A stretch of 64,000 nt of DNA. It comes from Perognathus longimembris pacificus (lineage: Eukaryota; Chordata; Mammalia; Rodentia; Heteromyidae). A program made the translations under genes and the position numbers. The stretch spans positions 3,777,274 through 3,841,273 of the forward strand of contig NC_063161.1 in assembly GCF_023159225.1 (NCBI RefSeq). Direction: 5' to 3'. The notes below the pieces were generated by a model. It was not told the DNA's origin. It did not search any database and saw only the letters and a program-made list of their open reading frames with translations. Shown one piece after another: positions 45,505 to 56,067 of the stretch (position 1 is its first letter; every line of letters begins with the position of its first letter).

Positions 45505-46262
45505 GGGACTGGGAGAGGGGCATGCTGGGAGAGGGGCATGCCGGGAATGGGGCGTGCTGGGAGAGGGGCGTGCTGGGAGAGGGGCATGCTGGGAGAGGGG
45601 CGTGCTGGGAGAGGGGCGTGCTGGGAGAGGGGCATGCTGGGAGAGGGGCATTCTGGGAGAGGGGCGTGCTGGGAGAGGGGCATTCTGGGAGAGGGGCGTG
45701 CTGGGAGAGGGGCGTGCTGGAGAGGGGCATTCTGGGTGAGGGGCATGCTGGGAGAGGGGCGTGCTGGGTGAGGGGCGTGCTGGGAGAGGGGCGTGCTGGG
45801 AGAGGGGCGTGCTGGGAGAGGGGCGTGCTGGGCGAGGGGCATGCTGGGAATGGGGCATTCTGGGAGAGGGGCGTGCTGGGCGAGGGGCGTGCTGGGAGAG
45901 GGGCGTGCTGGGAGAGGGGCGTGCTGGAGAGGGGCATTCTGGGAGAGGGGCGTGCTGGGAGAGGGGCATTCTGGGAGAGGGGCGTGCTGGGAGAGGGGCA
46001 TTCTGGGAGAGGGGCGTGCTGGGAGAGGGGCATTCTGGGAGAGGGGCGTGCTGGGAGAGGGGCATTCTGGGAGAGGGGCATTCTGGGAGAGGGCGTGCTG
46101 GGAGAGGGGCATTCTGGGAGAGGGGCGTGCTGGGGCATTCTGGGAGAGGGACATGCTGGGAGAGGGGCGTGCTGGGAGAGGGGCGTGCTGGGAATGGGAG
46201 TGCTGGGAATGGGGCGTGCTAGACGAGGGGAGTGCTGGGAGAGGGCATGATGGGAGAGGGAG
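45505..46262. repeat. 16-bp minisatellite with variant units, about 46 copies
   Basis: Each 16-bp unit has the form 'tgctgggagaggggcg'. Three main variants alternate at the junction (gcgtgct, gcatgct, gcattct), with rare 'ggaatgg', 'gggcgagg', 'gggtgagg' and one-base-short forms. On both strands the frames are open and encode short peptide repeats without known function. Confidence 0.97.
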
Positions 46263-46269
46263 TGCACCT

Positions 46270-47305
46270 TGGGTTTTATTCCTCCCTCAGTGGGGTGCTG
46301 AGCTCGTGGGGATCAGAACCACATGGCGGTCCTGGAGCTGGCGGGCAGGCAGAACCCCAGTGTCGCCCCTGCGGCCTGGGGAAGGGCACGCAGAGGCCGT
46401 CCCGGCTCCCCGGCCCGGGCGCGTGGCCCTGTCACCGTCGGTCCCAGCGGCGTCCTCAGAGCCCGTGGCCCGGCTGGTGTGTGGGCCCCGGCCTCTGGGG
46501 CGCGGCGCGCAGGTCAGCTCCGGTGTGGCCTGGGGGTCCAGCGAGGCCCCCCCACCCCGAATCTGGCCAGGTGCTGACTGAGGCTTCACGGGTGCTGTGC
46601 CAGCTTGGGCCGGGGGGGGGGCTGGCTCCTCAGGTTCCTGGAAACTGCGCACCCCACGGCCACCCCCCTGCCCCAGGGGTTTTAAGCAGTGAGTTCCCCT
46701 TGACCCCAGCACCTGTCTTCAGGACCCCCATCACTCCTGGGGGAGTGGGAGCCCTTCCTCACTGGGGGGGGGCGGCGGGTGACCCTAGACCCCGAGGGGA
46801 AACTGAGGACACCAGAGGTTTCTTCCAGGCTTGAACACCAGCTAACCTCTAGTGGCTCTGAAAGAAAGGCTTAGTAAGGGCGGCTGGCCAGGCCCAGGTT
46901 TACCCAGAAACCTTCTCACCCCTAAAATGAAGCCCAGCCTCAGCTCCGCGCAGCCCTGGGGAGGAATTCCTCCCTCCATGACGCCGCGGAGCAGCTCTGG
47001 GCTGGAGAGCGGGGATCGCTCCCCAAGGCCGCCTTGCTCAGGGGCTCCCATGGCCCCGGCCCGTCTGATCCTGGCGTGGGGAGGGGGAGCCCCACCAGCG
47101 TGGCGGGGGAAGGGCTGGCAGAGCCCCTGCATGAGCAGAGGCCAGGGCAGTGGCCCCTAACGAGGAGGCCAGCGGCTCTGCAGGCCAGGCAGACGGCTGG
47201 GAAGTCCTGCACGGTGAGGGGGCCCGCGGGTCAGACGCCCGGAGAGGATCGCAGCCCAGAGCGCCCGGAGCCCAGAGTGCCCGGAGGCCCAGGTGGCCGG
47301 GCTGT
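46270..47305. other. Intergenic sequence, no gene seen
   Basis: GC-rich. No repeat family or exon recognised between the 16-bp array and the pyrimidine tract. Confidence 0.5.
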
Positions 47306-47307
47306 CA

Positions 47308-47990
47308 GACCAGCCTGCCTGCCTGCCCGCCTTCCCCCTGCCTGCCTTCCCGCCTGCCCACCTGCCTGCCTGCCCACCTGCCTGCCTGCCTGCCTGCCCA
47401 CCTGCCCGCCTGCCCGCCTGCCCGCCTGCCTGCCTGCGCCTGCCTGCCTGCCTGCCTGCCTGCCTGCCCACTTGCCTGCCTGCCTGCCTGCCTGCCTGCT
47501 TGCCTTCCCTCCCTCTCTCCCTCCCTCCCTTCCTTTCTTCCTTCCTGCCTTCCCGCCTGCCTGCCTGCCTTCCCTCCCTCTCTCCCTCCCTCCCTTCCTT
47601 TCTTCCTTCCTGCCTGCCTGCCTTCCTGCCTGCCTGCCTTCTTTCCTTCCTACCTTCCTGCCTTCCTTCCTTCCCTCCTTCCTTCCTGCCTGCCTTCCTT
47701 CTTCTCTTCCTTCCTTCCTCCCTCCCTCCCTTCCTCTCTCCCTCCCTTCCTTCCTCCTTTCCTTCCTTCCCTCCTCCCTTCCTCCCTCTCTCCTTCCTTC
47801 CCTCCTTCCCTCCTTGCCTCCCTCTCTCCCTCCCTCCCTTCCTTCCTTCCCTCCTTCTTTCCTTCCTTCCTTCTTCTCTTCCTTCCGTCCTCCCTCCCTT
47901 CCCCCCTTTCTTCTTCCCTTCCTTCTTCCTTTCCTTCCTTCTTGCCTCCTCCCTCCCTCTCTCCCTCCCTCCCTCCCGCCCTCCCTCATG
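47308..47990. repeat. (CCTG)n then (CTTCC)n polypyrimidine tract
   Basis: About 200 bp of CCTG/CCCG tetramers pass into about 480 bp of TTCC/CTCC units with an internal duplication ('ccctccctctctccctccct' recurs). The strand is almost free of A. Confidence 0.97.
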
Positions 47991-48049
47991 TTGTTTTGCT
48001 GTTAGGATCAGTGTCCCCAGGAACACCCTGGTTGGCACCTGTCTCCTGG

Positions 48050-48300
48050 GACGCGGGTGGCCCGGGTCAGGCGATCCTTGTCATCTCTGGCGCGTGCCAA
48101 TTGCTTTCCAGAGTCATTGCGCCAATTTACTCAATTACTGTCTTATTGATTTCTAGAGATTGTATTTCATTCTTCCTCAAATCTATTTTGGGAATCTCTT
48201 GTTCATTACTCATATTTCCAGCCCTCCCTCCCCCCCCCCCCCCCCCCGCCGGCTGCTTTAATCCTGTTAAACAATTATTTGATGTTCTTCATCTGACGCT
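48050..48300. promoter_or_regulatory. Candidate conserved noncoding element next to the gap
   Basis: An AT-rich, repeat-free block in GC-rich DNA with 'gcgccaatttactcaattac', 'cttattgatttctagagatt' and 'taaacaattatttgatgttc'. A C-run (48230-48247) splits it. Motifs fit homeodomain factors; conservation is untested. Confidence 0.4.
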
Positions 48301-48500
48301 CCAGCCGTCCGGGGAGGCGGCGCTGGCGCTGGGGCAGCCGCGTGGGGGCTGTGAGGGCTCCGGCTCGCGGTGCCCCGCTCCGCTCCGGGCCGCGCCCGGC
48401 TGGGGCTCCGGCCTCGCCTTGGGGACCCCCCCCCCAGAGGCTCCGCGCCTGGCCGCGGAGGCTGAGAAACCGGCCACGGTGGCCCTCCGAGCTCCGGAGG

Positions 48501-49000
48501 NNNNNNNNNNNNNNNNNNNNNNNNNNNNNNNNNNNNNNNNNNNNNNNNNNNNNNNNNNNNNNNNNNNNNNNNNNNNNNNNNNNNNNNNNNNNNNNNNNNN
48601 NNNNNNNNNNNNNNNNNNNNNNNNNNNNNNNNNNNNNNNNNNNNNNNNNNNNNNNNNNNNNNNNNNNNNNNNNNNNNNNNNNNNNNNNNNNNNNNNNNNN
48701 NNNNNNNNNNNNNNNNNNNNNNNNNNNNNNNNNNNNNNNNNNNNNNNNNNNNNNNNNNNNNNNNNNNNNNNNNNNNNNNNNNNNNNNNNNNNNNNNNNNN
48801 NNNNNNNNNNNNNNNNNNNNNNNNNNNNNNNNNNNNNNNNNNNNNNNNNNNNNNNNNNNNNNNNNNNNNNNNNNNNNNNNNNNNNNNNNNNNNNNNNNNN
48901 NNNNNNNNNNNNNNNNNNNNNNNNNNNNNNNNNNNNNNNNNNNNNNNNNNNNNNNNNNNNNNNNNNNNNNNNNNNNNNNNNNNNNNNNNNNNNNNNNNNN
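48501..49000. other. Assembly gap of exactly 500 N
   Basis: A run of exactly 500 N, a round size typical of a scaffolding join rather than a measured gap. The sequence on both sides is very GC-rich, which often breaks contigs. Confidence 0.99.
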
Positions 49001-49064
49001 GGAGCTGGGCGCGCGTGTCCTCCCCCCGGGACGGCTCTGCGGGGCGTGCGCACGCGCGTGTGTC

Positions 49065-49230
49065 AGGGACTGCGGTTGAACTCAGCGTCGCGCACCCTCG
49101 CTCGGCTTTTTTATTCAAGGCTGGTGCTCTCCCACCCGAGCCACAACTCCACTTGTGACTTTGCCGCCCAGCGTGGCTTTGAACCGTGATGCCCGGGTCC
49201 CGGCTTCCCCAGTGGCTCGGGTTCCGGGCT
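49065..49230 (-). mobile_element. Composite B1/ID-like SINE, GC-shifted
   Basis: Plus strand 'ttattcaaggctggtgctct', 'cagcgtggctttgaaccgtg', then 'ttccccagtggctcgggttc'. Confidence 0.75.
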
Positions 49231-49639
49231 GGTTGTTTGTTTTTATAAGGTGTGCCCTTACGCGTGCAACATTCGCGAGCACGTCTGTCGTTTTTGGGCC
49301 CTCCGCGAGTGGCTTGCACATTTGCTGTTTGCTGGGTCACCTGGGGCTGCGTCGTGAAGGCGGGCTTGCTTCTCTCCCCACCCACCCCCGGCTTCTCTCC
49401 CCCCCCTCCGGTCCTCCCCCCAGCTCTCCAGACAGCTGGTGAGGGTGGGTGCGTCCCTTTCAAGATGTCTGATCTGCGTGGATGCACTTCCTTAAGGGAT
49501 GGCGGGCTGTGCTGTGCCGCCGCCCATTTGTAAAAAAAAAAATATATATATATATATTCCCCTAAATATATTATGGGCCTCCCCCTCCCCCCTCCCCTCT
49601 TCCCCATTTCTGGAGTTTTCACTCAGCCTCCTGCTCGCT

Positions 49640-49812
49640 GGGCTTTCTCATGCGCGGCTGGCGCTCTACCGCCTGAGCCATGCCCCCAGCCTGGCATTTT
49701 GCTGGTTCCTTGGAGATGGAGTCTCTCTCTCAGACTCTTCTGCCTGGATTGGCCTTGAAAAATGGTCCTCCAGGCCTCGGCCTCCCGGGCATCCAGATCT
49801 GAGGACCCGGCT
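49640..49812 (-). mobile_element. Composite B1/ID-like SINE
   Basis: Plus strand 'ggctttctcatgcgcggctg', linker 'ccttggagatggagtctctc', then 'ggcctcggcctcccgggcat'. Confidence 0.75.
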
Positions 49813-49997
49813 TGTCCAGCCTGGCCCCCGTCCTCAGGGTGGACCTCCCTCCGCCTTCCGCACCCCACACTGGTTACGCAGAGCAAGCCGAGGCTCGGGG
49901 TCAGGTCGCCGCCGTCGTGTTAAATTCAGCGTCCCCAGAAACCTGGCCCGCTGCTCGCCCACCCCTCGCAAGCCCTTCCCTCCCCTCGCCTTTGCTT

Positions 49998-50088
49998 GCT
50001 TTCAGTACTAGGACTCGAACTCAAGACCTCACACTTGGTCGGCTGGCGCTGCGCCCTGAGCCACTTACTGCCAGGCCGCTCACTGCTT
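49998..50088 (-). mobile_element. ID-like SINE fragment
   Basis: 'agtactaggactcgaactca' and 'gccctgagccacttactgcc'. Confidence 0.7.
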
Positions 50089-50112
50089 GGTTTTGTCTGG
50101 TTTTTGTTTTCT

Positions 50113-50347
50113 TTGCCGGTCCTGGGTCTTGAACTTAGGGCCTGGGCACCGCTCCTCGAGCTTTGTTGCTCCAGGCTAGCGCTCTACCGCGTGAGCCACG
50201 GCCCCGTTTCCCGCTGTTTTTTGGAAGTGAATTGGAGATCGGAGTCCCCATAGGCTCTCCTGCCCGGGCTGGCTTTGAACCGAGATCCCTGGACCTCAGC
50301 CTCCCGAGGGGCTAGGATGAACAGTCGCGAGCCGCTGTGCCCGACGC
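50113..50347 (-). mobile_element. Composite B1/ID-like SINE
   Basis: A complete minus-strand copy: 'ggtcttgaacttagggcctg', 'gtgaattggagatcggagtc', 'ccgggctggctttgaaccg'. Confidence 0.88.
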
Positions 50348-50349
50348 CC

Positions 50350-50940
50350 TGGTTGTTTTTAAGTCGGAGCCGGGGCTGCGGTCTGCCGCCGGCCTGGGCT
50401 TCTCTGTGGTTGCTGGGGCGACGGGCGCGTGAGACGGGCGAGACGGGCGAGACGGGGACCTCCGGTGCCCCTGGGGCTGGTCTGCGCGGCGGCCTCGCCC
50501 CACGGTCCCCCCCCTCCCCCCCCCCCCCCCTCAGCCTCCGTGTGCCGAGGATCACAGATGGGGGGTGCGGGCCGCTCTCGCGCTGCGTCGCTCAGCAGCT
50601 TCTCCCGAGGCCCGGCCGCTGGGGCTCTGCACCCCTGCAGCGGCGCTCGGACGCGGGGGGGGCGGGGGGGGGCGGCCCGGGAGGCCGGGGTGGTTTAGTG
50701 AAGCAACTTCCCTTCTCACTCGCCCGCCCGTTTCACGCGGCTGGCCGGGGGAAGCCGGGGGCCTCCTGGCTGTCCTGGGCGTCCCAGCCCTCCCCCCCCC
50801 GGGGTGCCTTGCTCGAGAATCTTCTAGACCCCTGCCGTCCGGTGGGTCTGCTCTAGTGGTGGCGACCTCTGACTGCCTGGCCACGCAGGGGCGTTGGCCG
50901 CGTGCCGCGGAACAGAATTGTGTCCTTAATTGTCTTAAAC
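50350..50940. other. CpG-rich PARVB intron sequence
   Basis: GC-rich with C and G runs (for example 50507-50530). No exon with parvin similarity is present in the 2.3 kb between the gap and the first visible PARVB exon. Confidence 0.5.
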
Positions 50941-50949
50941 GTTCAATTC

Positions 50950-51160
50950 AGAGCCAGGCGCTGGTGGCTCGCGTCTGCGACCCGGAGGCCGAGATCTGAG
51001 GGTGGAAGGTTCAAAGCCAGCCTGGGCCAGCGCATCCGAGAGACTCTTATGTTTAATTAAACAGCAAAAAAGCAGGAATCAGAGGCGTAGCTGGCCTCGA
51101 GTGAAAAGCCAAGGGAGAGCTTGTGACCCCGAGTTCAAGTCCCGGTACTGGCACAAACAT
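50950..51160 (+). mobile_element. Composite B1/ID-like SINE
   Basis: Plus-strand copy: 'ggcgctggtggctcgcgtct', 'gaggccgagatctgagggtg', linker 'gtttaattaaacagc', tail ending 'gagttcaagtcccggtactg'. Confidence 0.85.
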
Positions 51161-51329
51161 CAAGGGGGCATTTGAGTGTGGGATTTCCCCGGGGCGGAGC
51201 ACACCGGTGTCTCAGCACGGCTGCGTGGGGCTCCCCAGGCAGCCGGCGGCAGGAAGGTCTCCGGTGTTAGCCGCCCCCCCGCCCCCCCCGCCTGTCCCCA
51301 GCGTCACCCATGTCACCTCTGCTCTGCAG

Positions 51330-51431
51330 TTCGCAGATGGCGTCTACCTGGTGCTGCTCATGGGGCTGCTGGAAGATTACTTCGTCCCCCTCCACAACTT
51401 CTACCTGACTCCCGACAGCTTTGATCAGAAG
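51330..51431 (+). CDS. PARVB: PARVB third-last coding exon
   Basis: 34 codons, phase 0 at both ends, acceptor 'gctctgcag' and donor AAG|GTGCGC. It encodes FADGVYLVLL through YLTPDSFDQK of CH2. A G-run begins five bases into the following intron. Confidence 0.95.
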
Positions 51432-52565
51432 GTGCGCGGGGGGGGGGGGGTGTGTGTGTGTAGGGGGGAGTCCTTGCCCTGGCGGCCGCCCCGTGGCCAG
51501 GGGCCAGGCCGGCTCCGCGCCGGGGCGCGGCCTCCAGAAAGTAGAAACCGGCATGGTGGGACTGCAGCGCTGTCCCTCAGCCGCCTGGAGCCCCAGGCCT
51601 GCAATCGGGGGTGGGGGGGCTGAGATCCGGGCCCCAGGCCTGCAACCCCGGGGGTGGGGGGGCTGAGATCCGAGCCCCAGGCCTGCAACCCCGGGGGTGG
51701 GGGGGCTGAGATCCGAGCCCCAGGCCTGCAACCCCGGGGGTGGGGGGGCTGAGATCCGAGCCCCAGGCCTGCAACCCCGGGGGTGGGGGGGCTGAGATCC
51801 GAGCCCCAGGCCTGCAACCCCGGGGGTGGGGGGGGCTGAGATCCGAGCCCCAGGGACGGGGGGAGGGGGCTGAGATCCGGGCCCCAGGCCTGCAACCCCG
51901 GGGGTGGGGGGGGGCTGAGATCCGGGCCCCAGGCCTGCAACCCCGGGGGTGGGGGGGGGGCTGAGATCCGAGCCCCAGGCCTGCAACCCCGGGGGGTGGG
52001 GGGGGGCTGAGATCCGAGCCCCAGGGACGGGGGGGGGGGCTGAGATCCGGGCCCCAGGCCTGCAACCCCGGGGGGGGGTGGTGGGGGCTGAGCTCCGAGG
52101 CCCCAGGCCTGCAACCCCGGGGGTGGGGGGGGCTGAGATCCGAGCCCCAGGGACGGGGGGGGGGGGCTGAGATCCGAGCCCCAGGCCTGCAACCCCGGGG
52201 GGGGGGTGGTGGGGGCTGAGCTCCGAGCCCCAGGCCTGCAACCCCAGGGACATGGGGGGTGGGGGTGGGGCTGAGATCCAAGGAACTCTGTCCAGGCCAG
52301 CACGGCCCTGGAGGTCACCTCCATTAGCCAGCGACAAGCCGGCACCAGCCTTGAGGGAAAAAGCTAAGGGGGCATCCAGACCCTGAGTATGAGCCCGAGT
52401 ACTGGGGCGGGGGGGGGGGGGGGGAGAGGAAGGAAGGGAGGGAGGGAGGAGGGAGGGAGGAAGAGGTGGAAAGAAAGACTGAGGAAGGGCAAAAGCAATC
52501 TGAAGTACATCACACTTTGCCTTATTTCTTGAGGACTTTTCTGTGGGCCCATAGTTTTTACAGGT

Positions 52566-52621
<56 letters not shown>

Positions 52622-53483
52622 GGAAGACAGTGAGAGAGACAGATGGAGGCAGAGACGGAGAGGCGCTCAGGGCATCTTGGGGGTGTCTGCTGGCCGGCCG
52701 GGGTCCGGGCCGAGGCCCGCAGGCTGGGATTCGCGGCCGTCACTCGGTGTCCCCCAGTGCCTGGTGCCCCCGGGAGGCCGGGCGCTGCTCCCGGAGCCTG
52801 CGTGCCCTGTGGGGACGCGCGTGCTCGCGGGGGACAGTGGTGGGGACAGTGGGGGCCCCGCGCGTGCTCACGGGGGGGGGAGGGGGACGTGTCCTCCCTG
52901 CGTCTCGCCCCTGCCGGGCAGAGCCGGCACTTGGCAGCCGTGGGCCGTGGCAGTGCGTGGCACCTCTGCCCTGCAGTCACGAGGGCCCGGGACCGGCACG
53001 GGGGCTCCCGGGGGGGGCTCCCGGGGGCCCCCGTCCTGCCCCCCACGGCTCCGACCGCCCTCCTCCCGGCAGGTCCACAACGTGGCCTTCGCCTTTGAGC
53101 TGATGCTGGAAGGAGGCCTCAAGAAGCCCAAGGCTCGCCCGGAAGGTAGGCCCGGGCTGCCGGGCGGACCCGCCGTGCCAGGCCAAAGCCAGGGGCGGGC
53201 GGGCGGCTGGCTGCCCGTGGGGTGGGGCGGGGTGAGCCCTGGGGGATCCCTGGTCCCCAGGGGCTGAAGGAGACCATCTGCGTGGACAGCACTACGGCCG
53301 TCGGGAGGCCGGGAGGGGGTCGGGGTTGGTGGAGCCCAGGGCAGCCCCCCGAGGCTGTGTGGAGGGCCCGGGGGCTCAGCCAGGGTGGTTTCTGTGTCGT
53401 CTGCAGACGTGGTGAACCTGGACCTCAAGTCCACGCTGAGGGTTCTCTACAACCTGTTCTCCAAGTACAAGGACACGGAGTGA
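51330..53483 (+). CDS. PARVB: Beta-parvin (PARVB), last three coding exons
   Basis: Parvins are focal-adhesion proteins that bind ILK, paxillin and actin-linked partners through two calponin-homology (CH) domains. Three exons, 51330-51431, 53073-53145 and 53407-53483, join in frame to give the last 83 residues: the second half of CH2 and the C-terminus. Motifs FADGVYLVLLMGLLEDYFVP, YLTPDSFDQK, FAFELMLEGGLKKPKARPED and STLRVLYNLFSKYK are diagnostic. It is closer to PARVB than to PARVA or PARVG (GGLKKPKARPED). The final residues DTE differ from the NVE I recall for human. All splice sites are canonical and there is no frameshift. Upstream exons for CH1 and the first part of CH2 are absent from the whole window, which the gap at 48501-49000 may explain. 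Confidence 0.95.
51600..52275. repeat. ~43-bp tandem array in PARVB intron
   Basis: About 14-15 units of 'ctgagatccgagccccaggc' plus 'ctgcaaccccgggggtgggg' with a variable G-run. A shorter variant, 'gagccccagggacggggg', recurs four times. It starts about 170 bp after the exon. Confidence 0.95.
52340..52410 (+). mobile_element. ID-like SINE tail fragment
   Basis: 'cagccttgagggaaaaagct' and 'ccctgagtatgagcccgagt' match the tail unit of the composite SINE. Confidence 0.6.
52410..52625. repeat. G-rich/GA-rich tract and (GT)n(GA)n(GACA)n microsatellite
   Basis: A G-run with GGAAGGGAGG units (52410-52490), unique sequence, then GT, GA and GACA runs at 52566-52625. Confidence 0.85.
53073..53145 (+). 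CDS. PARVB: PARVB second-last coding exon
   Basis: 73 bp, enters in phase 0 and leaves after one base. Acceptor 'cctcccggcag', donor GAAG|GTAGGC. It encodes VHNVAFAFELMLEGGLKKPK and ARPE. Confidence 0.95.
53407..53483 (+). CDS. PARVB: PARVB last coding exon
   Basis: Acceptor 'tgtgtcgtctgcag'. Encodes DVVNLDLKSTLRVLYNLFSK and YKDTE, then TGA at 53481-53483. Confidence 0.95.
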
Positions 53484-53880
53484 CGGGCAGCCGGGCCGGG
53501 GTCCGGATCCGCGTGTGGCCGCTGCGCCCCCCGAGAGCCACGCGCAAGCCACGCGGGAGATGCGCCGGCCTTCGCCCCCCCGCCCCCCCCCCCGCCCCCC
53601 GCCCCCCGCCCCCGCCCGGGGGAGGGCGTCCGCGTGATCGCGCGGCGGGACCCTTTGACGAGGCGACGGGCTGACCTGCTGCTCAGCTCCTTCAGAAGGC
53701 GCCCGGGCCATCGCCAGCCGGGGCCGGGCACCGCCCCCCCCCCACCCTCGGGCGCCGCCCCCCGGGACTCCGCCGTGCCTGTCCTCTGGAATGTTCCGGG
53801 CTGAGCTCTCCTAGGAGGCGGGAGCTTTTCAGCGGAAGGGTTTTTACAGATTAAACAGCTTCGTTCTAAAATCCCGGCAG
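53484..53880 (+). other. PARVB: PARVB 3' UTR with polyadenylation signal
   Basis: After the stop the sequence is C-rich, then AT-richer, with ATTAAA at 53850-53855 ('tttacagattaaacagcttc'). Cleavage would fall near 53870-53880. Confidence 0.75.
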
Positions 53881-53993
53881 TTTCAGTGTGATGCAAGCGT
53901 CAGCCCCTCCTCCGCATCCTCTGTGCGTGCGTGCGTGCGTGCGTGCGTACACGCGTGTGTGCACCGTGTTGTGGGGTCCACAGATGGCAGGCG

Positions 53994-54192
53994 GGGGCTG
54001 GGGATATGGCCTAGTGGCAGAGAGCTTGCCTCATATACATGAGGCCCTGGGTTCGATTCCCCAGCACCACATATAGAGAAAACGGCCAGAGGGGGCGCTG
54101 TGGCTCAAGTGGCAGAGTGCTAGCCTTGAGCGGAAAGAAGCCAGGGACAGTGCTCAGGCCCTGAGTCCAAGGCCCAGGACTGGCCAAAAAAA
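53994..54192 (+). mobile_element. Dimeric ID-like SINE with target-site duplication
   Basis: Full copy of the young family; 'agatggcaggcgg' at 53982-53994 is repeated as 'agatgggcaggcgg' at 54193-54206. It landed just after the PARVB polyA site. Confidence 0.93.
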
Positions 54193-54214
54193 AGATGGGC
54201 AGGCGGTGAGACAC

Positions 54215-54690
54215 TCGGGAAAATTAGAAAAGATTTATTGAGCGCGTGACTTCCCTGAGATGGGAAGGGGACAGGGCGTCCTGCGACCACACGCGAACTG
54301 AGGCTCCCTGGGGTCTCCACTCCTGCGGTTAATCCCTACTGACTAGGGGACGTGAGAGAGCGAGAGAGGACCACATGGGAGAGGCGGACAAGCCCAGGAC
54401 CCCCCCCACCCCGTGGATGGGGGTCAGAGCGAAGCCCGAACAAATCACAACAGTTGGGCTGGGGTGTCTTGATCTTCACTGGAAACCATACCTACCCATC
54501 GGGTGGCCCAATGGGAGGAGACGCTGCAGGGGAGGGGCGGGGCTTCAGGGGTGATCAGGACCCGGCAGAACAAGTTCAAAAGCCAGCTGGGTAAGGACAG
54601 CTGCGTAACTCCACCGCAGGGGCCAGCGGCAGAGAGGCTTCACGTGGAACACTGCAGAACAGGACGGGCGGCGCATTCATTAGCGTCATC
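54215..54690. other. Intergenic block, possibly an antisense LTR
   Basis: On the minus strand 'ctcaataaatcttttctaat' near 54230-54245 resembles an LTR or gene polyadenylation site. No ends or duplication found. No gene seen. Confidence 0.25.
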
Positions 54691-54699
54691 GCTTCACCA

Positions 54700-54865
54700 G
54701 GACGGGGACTTGAACTCGGGCCGGAGCTCAAGGCTCGCGTTCTAACCCTGGCGCCGCGGCCCCGCTGGCCGTTTCCTTGGTTGTTTTAGTGGAGACATTA
54801 TTTCACAAACTTTTCCGCCCGGCCGGCCTCAAACTTCGGACCCCAGATGTCAGCCGCTAGGTGGG
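54700..54865 (-). mobile_element. Composite B1/ID-like SINE, degraded
   Basis: Plus strand 'ggacttgaactcgggccgga', 'gtttcctt...tagtggagac' linker and 'ggccggcctcaaacttcgga'. Confidence 0.7.
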
Positions 54866-54869
54866 GGCC

Positions 54870-56040
54870 ATCTGCACCCCGCCCGCTCAGTATTGAGAGC
54901 GGCTTCTGTGCACACCCCAGCCGCAGGTGACCAGGCTCCCTGCTGGGGGGGCGGGGAGATCCACCTCTGAATGTCCCCATACCGGAACCTTCCATCGCAG
55001 AGACTGTGCCTCGGGATGCATCGGTTCTAGAGGCTGTAAGAGAGGGGACCGCCATGGCTAAGTGCCCAGCCTCACTGGGGGCCTGGCTCCCCGGGGCCCC
55101 CGTTCTTGTGTGTCGGGGCTCGAGCCCCGGTCGTGCGGGCGCGGACCCCGCCGCCCCCCGTGGGCCTCGCCCTGGCCCGTCTGCCGGCACCGCTGTCCGG
55201 AGTGTGGGCTTGGCCAGTGACGGGCATGTGGGCGGCACCCCCCCCCCAGCGCGTCCCCAGCATCGGCCCTGGGTCTCGGGGGCCCCGCCCCGCCCCACCC
55301 GGGGCAGCAGGCCCCCCTGCACCCCATGCTGGCTGGGAAGGAGGGGGCCCGGCGTAGCCACTCCTTCCTTCAGCCCCGGGTCTGGGCTTGGCGGTGGCCG
55401 GGCTGGGCGTGGGCTGGGCGCGGGCTGGGCAGGGCGTGGTGGGGGGGTGATGAGGGTGTTACCCCGCCCCGTGGGTAGGAGGGGTGACACAGGCAGCCAG
55501 GGCCCTGTTGGTTTGGGGACAAATGGGGGCCTGGCTGAGAGCCTCCCAGGTGTACCCCCCAAACTGTGCGTCCGGGGGTAAGCTGTACTCCAGAAACAAC
55601 GTTCCCGCGACTCCTCGGGCAGTCCTTGGAACACACACACCTCTCCGTTGTTGATTCAGGAACGTTCTGGAACCTTCTTTCCAGGTGGCTGGCCCGTGTT
55701 CTTCTTTGAAGAGGGGCCTGGGCCTTGTGGCCTAGTTATGGGGAGTCATTGCTGCAAGGCCCCAGGGGAGGGGGGAGGACAGGGGTCGGTGGGGCTGTTG
55801 GTGGGGTGCCCGTGTCCTGCCCCGTGTGGTGGCCAGGCCTGGCTCTCCTCCCCTCCCGGCCCCCGCAGCTCCCGTCCCCCCCTTTCCCGGGTGGCCATGC
55901 GGCCCCTCCCCCGGGTCCTGACTGAATGTGACCAGGAGTGATTTCTTTTACAACAGCTGCATCCTTCCCCTCCCTCCACGTGCCGATGTGTTACGGTCTT
56001 CTTAATTGTTCCAAACGATATTTACTTCTGGATATTAAAT
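54870..56040. other. PARVB-PARVG intergenic sequence, no gene seen
   Basis: GC-rich to 55900, then an AT-rich pocket (55940-56065). No exon recognised. Confidence 0.5.
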
Positions 56041-56067
56041 AAAAAGCCACAAATAAAAAAGCTGACA

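Noticed and set aside
45121..46267. Frames of 150-315 codons over the 16-bp array
   Set aside because: Open on both strands because of the repeat; no start context, splice signal or known protein.
47034..49189. Long frames through the CCTG/CTTCC tract and across the N gap
   Set aside because: Low-complexity Leu/Pro/Ser and Gly/Arg/Lys peptides, partly translated through N.
51330..53483. PARVB as a truncated pseudogene
   Set aside because: All three exons keep frame, canonical splice sites and a polyA signal. Absence of upstream exons is better explained by the gap and contig order.
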